A stretch of DNA of 64,000 nt from assembly GCF_000319365.1 (NCBI RefSeq), contig NC_021007.1, positions 310,001-374,000 on the forward strand. Direction: 5' to 3'. A program made the translations under genes and the position numbers. How positions within the stretch are numbered: position 1 is the stretch's first letter; the number at the start of each line of letters is the position of its first letter. Below are positions 45,504-60,923 of this stretch, in pieces. This DNA is from Candidatus Mycoplasma haematominutum 'Birmingham 1' (GTDB lineage Bacteria > Bacillota_I > Bacilli_A > Mycoplasmatales > Mycoplasmoidaceae). Below the pieces are notes generated by a model that did not search any database, was not told the DNA's origin, and was given only the letters and a program-made list of their open reading frames with translations.

Positions 45504-46572
45504 TTATCTATAACTTTTATTTTGACCCATTCAATTTAATAATTGGAGAGCTACCCTAGAAGTTACCTCCTCCCTTGCCGTTTCTAACCTCTGAGCTATT
45601 AATCTATCTTGAGCAGTAGGATTATATGCTGTCTGATATATTCCCCTGCGGACCATACCGTTTCTCTTCTGTTGGTGATGTTGTGCTTCTAAATCCTTAA
45701 TCTTCCGTTTTAACTGCTTATAGTCGGTTTCTTCCATAAAAGATTTAAAGGGGTTATTAGTTCAGAGCTCTCAGGAAAGGTGGGTGGGAGTTGAAGCTGA
45801 ACGTCCTAACTTGGCTCTGGGAGCTGGATTCTCCCACTTCACTTTAGATTGGGTGGTTCACTGAATCTTAGCTAAAGCAGACTGTAATGTAGACTGAGTA
45901 GGGCGATCTTTAGTAGCTTCAGTAATAGTTAAAGAATTATCTATTTCATTAAATTTAGGAATTAACTTTTTACGCTCTCGTTCTATCTCTTCAAAAAGTT
46001 TGTACATCTCTCAAATAGCTTCTCTTTCCTTTTGAGTGAGACTAGCTACTACACTAGAGGAAGTACTTCTCTTAGATCTTCTAGCACTTCCTGCAGCTGA
46101 GCTGACAAAAGACTCCAATTTAGACTTAGCGGACTGGTAATCTTCTATTCACTTTTTACTCTGTTCTGTAATTTTTAATACCTCTACTTGACTCTCTTGT
46201 TCTAGGTTTAGTGTATTTCCCTCTTTAGTATTCTCAGTATAAATAGTCTTAATAGTATTGCCTTGGTCTGCTTCATTCACCTTCTCTTGATTAGTTAGAT
46301 CAATCGACTCTTCCTTAAAGTTGTCTAGTTGGATAGCTGAATGTTGTTGACTTTCTCTTACCTTTAACTCTTTAGCTTTCTCATCTAGGTTAAGACTTTG
46401 GGTTTCTACCTCTATATTTGATTCCTTTAAACTGGAGAATGCCCCCCCCCCCCGAAGTGTTAAAAAGATGATCTAGTGAAAAACTATTTATATCTAAAGT
46501 TGATAGTGCTGTACTAGTAGGGGCTCCTAGAAGTAATAGTGCTGCAATAGCCCTAGTTTTTGAGACTTTCAG
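45504..46572 (-). CDS. Phase-variable family B surface protein, OFF (G12)
   Basis: Topmost gene of the array. No ATG, GTG or TTG in the leader frame after the last upstream stop; CTG at 46572 is the best candidate. Leader RAIAALLLLGAPTSTALST; tract 46442-46453 of 12 G; 11 G would give AFSSLKESNIEVE and 355 aa. The body has RRSKRS, LTQKEREAIWEMYKLFEEIERE, NNPFKSFMEETDY, YQTAYNPTAQDRLIAQ and tail SRVALQLLNWMGQ. Confidence 0.75.
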
Positions 46573-46970
46573 AAAGCTGAGGGTTTAGGGAGTACGCACA
46601 CTACATGTGGGCTCTACTTTGTCCGCTAGGGACAAAGAAAAAAGCTAACCCTATCTAGTTAGGTATTGTAAGTGTCTTGTTTTTCTCAGCTTAAAAGAGG
46701 GGGATCAATCTTCCAAATTTTTTCTATAAATACGAAAAGGATGTCGACTAAACCGACTGAAAGTACTTTGGTTACTAAACAGCTCCTTTTCAATTAAGAG
46801 TGTAATGAATACATATAACAAGTCAACTAGAGAGGCATTAAGCTAGGCCGTTTTAAGGAAGATTTATATTAATCCAAAGGAGAAAATAACCAACCTTAAA
46901 AGGCTGAAATTCAACCTTGCTGACCGGTCAGCAAGGAGGAAGTAAAGCTCCCCCTAAATGACTAGATAAG
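46573..46970. other. Non-coding junction between the array and the accessory island
   Basis: No convincing gene on either strand. At 46618-46640 there is a short match to the leader start seen at 39755 and 44156 (TTGTCCCTAGCGGACAAAG against TTGTCCCTTGCGGGCAAGAG on the minus strand), with a stop in it, which looks like the decayed start of one more array gene. From about 46915 the sequence becomes the structured leader of the plus-strand gene at 46971. Confidence 0.5.
46915..46936. repeat. Perfect 22-bp palindrome before the first MKGQSG gene
   Basis: CCTTGCTGACC followed by GGTCAGCAAGG. Transcribed, it forms a hairpin whose 3' arm runs into AAGGAGG. The same palindrome, longer, stands before the inverted copy (49782-49813); before the second copy only one arm remains (about 47850-47861). 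Confidence 0.9.
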
Positions 46971-47489
46971 ATGAAAGGACAATCGGGAGTTTTGGTTACT
47001 TTTAGCACTGAAGATAGGGAAAATAATAATGACAACATCTGTAGTGGAGTTAAGAAAGAGTTAGAGGAGAGTGAGAGTGATCAGAGCTTAAATTTTGAAA
47101 ATAGTTCATTTTTAGAGGAGTTTAAGGGTGGAGAACTTTGTGGAGAAGATAAGAAGGATGATTGGAAAAATCAAGATAGGGATAAAAAGGAAGTTTACTT
47201 TGGAATCTATTTTGAAGGTGGAAGAAGCGCAGGAAGTTGTGGCGCCCTAAAAGATCGTGACCGGGTTGTTATCTATGTTGAAAATAGTAGTAGGAATAAA
47301 TACACAGGTGCTGGCTTCAGTAACTGGAATGAGGGAGGAGAGTGTGGTGTAGAAGGAAATGCTGGAGATAGTAATTCCTTTTTGGTTGGGAGACGAGAAG
47401 ATCTAATGAATTTGTGGTTGCAAAAGGGGAAGAAAAGTTGACCTCCTGTTTTTTCTGCATTTTCTAAAAAGCCAACTAAGATTGTTTAA
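46971..47489 (+). CDS. MKGQSG-family protein, copy 1
   Basis: 172 aa when TGA at 47439 is read as Trp (ends KSWPPVFSAFSKKPTKIV). No leader or membrane helix; acidic, with Cys in DNICSGV, GELCGED, AGSCGAL and GGECGVE. A conserved core EVYFGIYFEGG...DRVVIYVE and end GRREDLMNLWLQ recur in the copies at 47889 and 49285. Function unknown. A four-codon uORF (Met-Thr-Arg-stop) ends one nucleotide before the ATG. Confidence 0.75.
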
Positions 47490-47512
47490 TTTAATAGTGT
47501 TGAAAAATAAGC

Positions 47513-47725
47513 GTGAAAATACTATTCAAGTTTTTTCTTTTAAGTTGCTTTACCTCGTGCTTGTTTTATATTGCAGTTTCACCCTCTCAGAACTGTGGAA
47601 CGCTGCAGCACGCATTATTGAAGGGGGAGTTAAGAGGGGCTGAAGCCTTCCTAGCAAGCTATTTAGTTTCAGAGGCTTGTTTCATCAACAGCGCAGTAGG
47701 AAACATTGGGTTGAAAACATCTTAG
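47513..47725 (+). CDS. Small secreted or lipoprotein-type peptide
   Basis: 70 aa from GTG. Hydrophobic start ILFKFFLLSCFTSCLFYIA with two Cys, either a signal peptide or a weak lipobox (FTSC). The mature part has two more Cys. It lies between two MKGQSG copies on the same strand. Not recognised; could also be chance. Confidence 0.45.
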   Translation: MKILFKFFLLSCFTSCLFYIAVSPSQNCGTLQHALLKGELRGAEAFLASYLVSEACFINSAVGNIGLKTS

Positions 47726-47888
47726 CTTACTGAACTAAAACCCTAGATGCTGCTGAGCTCTCATATGGTTCGCTACCAGTGAATAATTTAAGTGAAAGCT
47801 AGGAAATTAACTATCCGGCAAACCAACGGCCGGACCGGCGGAGGGTCAGCAAGGAGGAAGTAAAGCTCCCCCTAAATGACTAGATAAG

Positions 47889-48491
47889 ATGAAGGGACAA
47901 TCAGGAGTTTTGGTTACTTACACAAGGGGGAATGAAGGTGGTAGCAACGAAAGTATTTGTAACTCGGTCGTAGAAGCTTTAGGAAAGGAAGGGGGAAAGG
48001 CTGATAATTTTCTAAGTGGGAATTCATTTTTAAAAAATGGAGAGAAGAGTACACTTTGTAATGGAAGTGGGGGTAACTCACTAAAAAAGAAAGATACAGA
48101 AGGCAATGAAATTTACCTTGGTGTCTATTTTGAGAATTCAGCAAGTAGGGGAGGTTGTGACCTTGGAAAACGCGACGAGGTCGTCGCTTATGTTTCAGAA
48201 AGAGATTCAGGAAGGTTAACGGGGAGTGGTGGTCAGATAGAAAACTGAAATGGTGCAGGTAGCTGTAGCCTAAACGGAAGTAATGGAGGTAAAAAATTTT
48301 TAAAGGGTCCTCGTGAGGAATTCATTAATTTGTGGTTGCAAAGTGGGAAGAATATTTTTTTTTTGGGGGGGGCGGCCGCTTCGACTCTCAACTCCTTTAT
48401 AAAAAGGGAGAAGCCTCTTTCTACCGAGATTTTCTGCAACCACTTTGAAATTACAGCTACCTACTTCACTTCCCTGGAAACTTTAAATTAA
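47889..48491 (+). CDS. MKGQSG-family protein, copy 2, with altered C-terminus
   Basis: 200 aa when TGA at 48246 is Trp. The first residues and the core (EIYLGVYFENS...DEVVAYVSE) match copy 1, with Cys in the same places. After EEFINLWLQSGK the relatives stop, but here a T10-G8 run (48355-48372) encodes IFFLGG and leads into about 40 unrelated residues. A change in the run would alter or end this tail. The run is followed by GCGGCCGC, unusual for this base composition. Confidence 0.7.
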
Positions 48492-48557
48492 AACTGCAAA
48501 TAATCATCAACAGGCTAGGTGATTCAACTCTCCCTTAAGTGACTTCTTCCGAAGTTA

Positions 48558-48788
48558 TTGTTTTTAAAAGCCCTAGCCGGTGCTGCAACTGCAGTAGTAC
48601 ACCTAGCCCAAAAGCTGTATGAGACAAAACAGGTTATCTCCCCTTCCTCCCCAAAAGCCCCTGCAGTCTCATCTGGAGCTCCTTCTGAGGGAAAAGCTAC
48701 TGATAATGGTAAAAACTCTGTAGATTTAAGCGATATAAAACTTGAAGAAATGGGTCCAACTCCAGATGAAGATGGACTCTCCTACTAA
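48558..48788 (+). CDS. Small membrane-anchored protein, paralogue of the next gene
   Basis: 76 aa from TTG. N-terminal hydrophobic segment ALAGAATAVVHLAQKL, a Ser/Pro-rich middle, and the C-terminal motif VDLSDIKLEEMGPTPDEDGLS shared with the next gene. It probably crosses the membrane once with an acidic C-terminus outside. Confidence 0.6.
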   Translation: MFLKALAGAATAVVHLAQKLYETKQVISPSSPKAPAVSSGAPSEGKATDNGKNSVDLSDIKLEEMGPTPDEDGLSY

Positions 48789-48844
48789 AAGTTAAAATTT
48801 CAACTACCTTTCTATAGATGATGTATTTTCTTTCTCCCAGGTGA

Positions 48845-49093
48845 ATGATTCCTAAGATACTGGGAATTACTGCCCTTGCTGGAGCTAGCTCTGCTACAGG
48901 AATATTAGCCTTAAAAGTTCAAGATCACTATAGCAATCAAGCAGATGCTAGCTCCAGTTCTTCCTCTGATTCTGCTACAAGTTCGTCATCGTCATCTTCT
49001 AGCTCCAGTTCTTCCACCCAAACTGTAGACTTATCTACAATTCAGCTGGAAGAACCCGGAGTCCCTGTAGATGAAAACAACTTAAGCTTGTAG
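48845..49093 (+). CDS. Small membrane-anchored protein with poly-Ser spacer
   Basis: 82 aa from ATG. Hydrophobic ILGITALAGASSATGILAL, then a spacer with runs of 6 and 12 Ser (codons mixed, so slippage is less likely), then VDLSTIQLEEPGVPVDENNL, matching the gene before. The shared acidic end motif on a variable spacer suggests a binding or docking peptide. Confidence 0.65.
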   Translation: MIPKILGITALAGASSATGILALKVQDHYSNQADASSSSSSDSATSSSSSSSSSSSSTQTVDLSTIQLEEPGVPVDENNLSL

Positions 49094-49110
49094 AGTAGAG
49101 TTTTACTTCT

Positions 49111-49171
49111 CTTTCTCCCCCATTTGGGGGAGAAAAGGAATATTACCTAGTTACCTAAAAACTAGTTTTTT
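49111..49171 (+). terminator. Two hairpins ending the plus-strand unit
   Basis: First a CTTTCTCCCCC...GGGGGAGAAAAG stem (49111-49137), then CTAGTT...AACTAG followed by TTTTTT (49147-49171), a good intrinsic terminator 50-80 nt after the stop at 49093. The convergent gene at 49285 ends just to the right. Confidence 0.65.
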
Positions 49172-49284
49172 AACAGCTTTTTGAGCTAAAAAACCCCCTT
49201 TTTAGCTCTTTAAATCCGCTTTTTTAAACGTAGTAAGTTACGGTTCCTTTTGTTGGCCATCTTTGATGCATATTTAAGATAGGT

Positions 49285-49752
49285 CTATTTCTTCCCACTT
49301 TGCAACCACAAATTCATTAGATCTTCTCGTCTCCCAACCAATAAGGAATAATCTTCTCGTGCAGGTTTTTCTACTCCACATCCCCCGCTGTCTTTCCACT
49401 CATGGAAGCCAGCACTTGTGTATTTATTCTTATCACTCTCTTTAACATAGATAACAACCATGTCTCGTTTTATTAGATCACCACAACGTCCAGCACTATT
49501 CCTATCTCTGAAATAGATTCCAAAGTAAATTTCTTGTCCTACTCCTTCTTGATCATTTCTTTCAACTTCCTCGTCGTTATTACAAAAGTCCCCAGCTCTA
49601 ATTTTTCCTAAAAGTAAATCATCTTCAAATTTCCGGTCCTGATCAGTTCCATTCTGTCTCAATTCATTCTCAACTCCCTTACAGATTTTGTCATTTTCAA
49701 GTTCTCTACCCTCATCGTTAAAAGTAACCAAAACTCCCGATTGTCCTTTCAT
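49285..49752 (-). CDS. MKGQSG-family protein, copy 3, inverted
   Basis: 155 aa with a real TAG after WLQSGKK. Same Cys positions (DKICKGV, GDFCNND, AGRCGDL, GGCGVE) and core (EIYFGIYFRDR...DMVVIYVKE) as copy 1. Its first codons and about 50 nt of leader are nearly identical to copy 1 in opposite orientation, making a pair of inverted repeats about 2.8 kb apart. Confidence 0.75.
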   Translation of the reverse strand: MKGQSGVLVTFNDEGRELENDKICKGVENELRQNGTDQDRKFEDDLLLGKIRAGDFCNNDEEVERNDQEGVGQEIYFGIYFRDRNSAGRCGDLIKRDMVVIYVKESDKNKYTSAGFHEWKDSGGCGVEKPAREDYSLLVGRREDLMNLWLQSGKK

Positions 49753-49781
49753 CTTATCTAGTCATTTAGGGGGAGCTTTAC

Positions 49782-49813
49782 TACCTCCTTGCTGACCGGT
49801 CAGCAAGGAGGTA
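49782..49813. repeat. Perfect 32-bp palindrome before inverted copy 3
   Basis: Centred on ACCGGT, arms TACCTCCTTGCTGACC and its complement. Longer version of the palindrome at 46915-46936. Confidence 0.92.
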
Positions 49814-49819
49814 AGAACC

Positions 49820-49863
49820 CCGAGGCTTGTGACTGCAAGGGCACCGACAGTCACCAAGCTCGG
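49820..49863. other. Strong imperfect hairpin of unknown role
   Basis: CCGAGGCTTGTGACTG pairs with CAGTCACCAAGCTCGG around a 12-nt loop. It is much richer in GC than its surroundings and sits between the palindrome and the end of the minus-strand unit. It may be a terminator for the pyk-rpoBC unit, a regulatory RNA, or a recombination site. Confidence 0.5.
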
Positions 49864-49931
49864 CACAGTACTAGGGAGGGCTTACACTACGATATATCGA
49901 TTTCTAGACTTTATTTCATCAATCCCCAAAA

Positions 49932-50291
49932 TTAGAGTTTGAAGCAAATTATCTTTCCATTAGTAGTTGATTGCTCCATTGTAGTAACTTCATACTCTCC
50001 AACAGGACCCAAAATACGTTTCTTGGAAGTAGTATTATCTCATTTACAGTGATCTCCGTAGGCTAAGAGATAGGCAGTAGCTCCCTGAGGGACTTTTAAG
50101 TCACCAGTACCTGTTTTGGCTCTTCCAATTAAAACTCCACTATCACGTTTCAACTGGAGAAAACCAGCATTGGGATCTATTTTAACACCTGAACCGGCCC
50201 AGACGCCTGAAACGGCTGCGACAATACCAGTACCAGAGCTCCCTATCAATAGTACTTTTAACAGGGAAGTAGATAACGGACCTATTGCCAT
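49932..50291 (-). CDS. Small membrane-anchored protein after rpoBC
   Basis: 119 aa, ATG start 5 nt after the rpoBC stop, so the last gene of the unit. Hydrophobic helix LLKVLLIGSSGTGIVAAVSGV near the N-terminus, then a Gly-rich soluble part (GSGVKIDPNAGFLQLKRDSG) with three TGA/TGG-type aromatic positions and two Cys (DHCKW, IICFKL). No family recognised. Confidence 0.65.
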
Positions 50292-50296
50292 CTAGA

Positions 50297-58273
<7,977 letters not shown>

Positions 58274-59860
58274 CTAGAAAGGCACTACCTTCATTGTCAT
58301 AGACTGAAAAAGTGCAATCAACTTCATCTCTTTCTCTCCAGAGGTATAACCACATAGTTCTAGGAAAGTTCTAGCACATTCTTCAAGACTCTCTCCAGAC
58401 ATATTAAGTACAGAGATTCTATATAGTCCCCTGGAGAGTGCACTTCTCCTACTTTCATAGCTAGCAATTGCCTCCCTATAGCTACCCTTTTTAGAAAATA
58501 CTATAAGTGGGAAGGGAAATCTCATTCTAGGAAGAGCATCTACTTCTTCAGGAGATAGTTCAGTTTCTCAGAGGAAGCAAGCTAGAATATCTCCAAAATT
58601 TTCCTTACGTTGATGTAATCTACTAGCTATTTCAAGTACTCTCTGACTTCTACATTCCCTCAAGAAGAGAGAGTAAAACTTATCATAGTTAGATCTTCCC
58701 TCACTAGCTCTAAGTATTTCACCCATTGTAGAGACTGCAATTAATGGAAAAGCGCCTTGAGCAGTCTCTCCTGAAAGCATTGTACAGTCAGTAGCTAATT
58801 CAGCAGCTCTATATACATCAGACACTTCAGCTCTAGTAGGTACTACAGAACGTTCTAGAGAGTCAAGCATTTGGGTAGCTACAATTACAGGTTTACCTAC
58901 CTTAGCTGATTTTCTAAGTATCTCCCTAGTTCAGTAGGGCACATCATAGTATGGACTCTCCAGGGCTAAGTCTCCCCTAGCTATCATAATTCCATCAGAC
59001 TCTGCAATAATTGAATCTATATTCTTCAGGCAGAGGGAAGTTTCAACCTTAGAGAGTATTAGGGGCTTTCTGCCCTTCCCTACTTCAGCTTCTATTAACT
59101 GCTTTACCTCTCTTATATCTTCTACCCTATTTACAAATGAAAGAGCTATACAGTCAAAACCTTCCCTGACTGAAAAGAGAATATCATTTTTATCTTTTTC
59201 ACTTAAAAAAGGTAGGGAATAGTCAGCATTAGGTAAATTTACCCTCTTATTAGACTTCAGTATATGATCATTTTCTATCATTGCTTCCACTATACCTTCC
59301 TCAACCTGAACATTCTGTATTAAGAGAGATAGCTTCCCATCATCTACTAGTATTTTTTCTCCAGGAGTGCAATCTAGAGCCATATTGTACGTACCTGTAA
59401 CATCTGTAACTGAAAAACCACTAGAATCTCCCAGTTTCTTTTCCCTACAGTAGACTTTTACTACCTGACCTCTCTTATACAATTGAGCCTGTTCAGTATT
59501 AGCAAAATTCCAGACTCTAATCTCAGGTCCCTTAGTATCGCACATTTCTGCAAATGGAAATACAAAATGTAGCTTTTGAGGAGATTCTCCTCTCTCATTT
59601 ATCCTATTGAATCTAGAGTGAAATTCAACTATAGTTTCCCTTAGCAGGGAGAGTCTAAATGCTCTCTCCTCATTATTAGAGTGAGAAAAATTAAATCTAA
59701 CGCAGTTTAAACCCTTACAGAAAAGGTTGTCAAATAGATTTAATACCTCCAGGTAGTCAGGATTGGACTTAACCCTAGGAGAGTCCGTTTTCAATTTCAA
59801 TGTAATAGCAGGACCTATAGTAGAGACTATTTTGGTACATTTCAGAGCTAATTTAGGCAT
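58274..59860 (-). CDS. pyk: Pyruvate kinase
   Basis: 528 aa. Converts phosphoenolpyruvate and ADP to pyruvate and ATP, the last ATP-making step of glycolysis. Motifs: TKIVSTIGPA, RFNFSHSN, DTKGPEIRVW, SKVETSLCLKNIDSIIAESDG, IMIARGDLALE, and PTRAEVSDVYRAAELATDC with MLSGETAQGAFP. Trp by TGA at about 58928 and 58568. ATG 3 nt after the pfkA stop. It ends with TAG immediately followed by the TTG of rpoBC in the same frame. Confidence 0.95.
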
Positions 59861-59863
59861 ATC

Positions 59864-60844
59864 CTAACTTAGAGAGTTCTTATGTTCTATTAACTCTAGT
59901 CTAGCTCCTTTAGCTCTCTTCTTAAGTTTGGAAATAGGAGTTTTATAAAAATCAACACCGTTAAAACCTAGTGCGAGATCATATTCTTTTTCTTCAAAAC
60001 ACTTAAAGGCTTCAGAGCCGAATCTGGCTGATATATATAGTTCTCAAGAGGTAGGAGTAGCACCCCTCTGAGTATGACCTAATACACATCCTCTAACAGC
60101 ACAACCTAGGTGTTTTTCCAGTTCAACAGTCAATTGACTCATTTCAGGTAACTTCTTCTGACCTAATATCTTTTCAGCAATCACTACAACCATCCCCTTT
60201 CTACCTTCTTTCCTAAGAGTCTGAAATCTCTTTTTTAGCTCACTCACTGTAGGAATTTTCTCCTGAGTAATTACTAACTCTACTAGTGGAGAAGCATAAG
60301 CAGATAATACAGCTAAATCAGAACAATCTCTACCCATGACCTCGATAAAGGTTAATTGAGAATGAGATTGTGCAGAATCTCACACTTTTTTAATTGCTAA
60401 CCCTATTTCTTCAAGTGCGGAGTGAAATCCAATAGTATATTCAGTGGATGACACATCATTATCAATCGTTGCCGGCAACAATATCACGGGAATTCCTAAT
60501 TTAGAGATAAAAAGCGCCCCTTCATAGGAACCGTTACCGCCCAACACTACTAGTGCTTCAACTCCCCTTTTTTTTAAAAAGGAAACACACTTCTTTCTAG
60601 CAGCTTCAGACTCCTTAAACTCTCTAGACCTGCTAGAACCTATAATTGTTCCAGCATCATACACTCTCCGTCTTAAGTCACTGAGCTCTAACTCAATCGT
60701 TCTACCCTCTATCAATCCCTGATAACCATCTTCTATATACACTACCTCTACTTTAGATTTATTAGCTAATATACTAAAGCTGTATATTGCGCTAGTCATT
60801 CCAGGAGCATCTCCCCCGGAAGTAAGTATTGCCACTTTTCTCAT
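59864..60844 (-). CDS. pfkA: 6-phosphofructokinase
   Basis: 326 aa, usual length. ATP-dependent phosphorylation of fructose 6-phosphate. Motifs: TSGGDAPGMTSAI, GSSRSREF, ATIDND (catalytic Asp at residue 128), EVMGRDCSDLA and GHTQRGATPTSW. The normally invariant Asp of GGDGS is Asn here (GGNGSYEG, residue 104), a position that in the family contacts Mg-ATP. TGA-Trp at 60380 and 60044. Between eno and pyk in one likely transcript. Confidence 0.93.
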
Positions 60845-60923
60845 ACTAACTGAGCAAATAAATTGCTCAGAAAGTTATCTCTACCTAAATAAAGATAGTT
60901 ATCCCTCTATCTTGGAGTAAAAA

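Noticed and set aside
886-46453. The repeated poly-C runs as a CRISPR array or regularly spaced repeat
   Set aside because: The repeats are homopolymers about 1 kb apart inside homologous genes, with no repeat-spacer units and no cas genes.
112-46572. Treating all OFF loci as pseudogenes
   Set aside because: Apart from the locus at 1002-2032, each OFF gene is broken only at its poly-G tract and would be intact after a one- or two-base change, so reversible switching is the simpler view.
46640-46915. A structural RNA gene (RNase P, tmRNA or tRNA) in the gap
   Set aside because: I looked for conserved signature segments and a cloverleaf and saw none.
47914-48439. Minus-strand ORFs within copy 2 of the MKGQSG family
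   Set aside because: The plus-strand frame is the one shared by three copies; the reverse frames are Phe/Ser/Leu-rich shadows.
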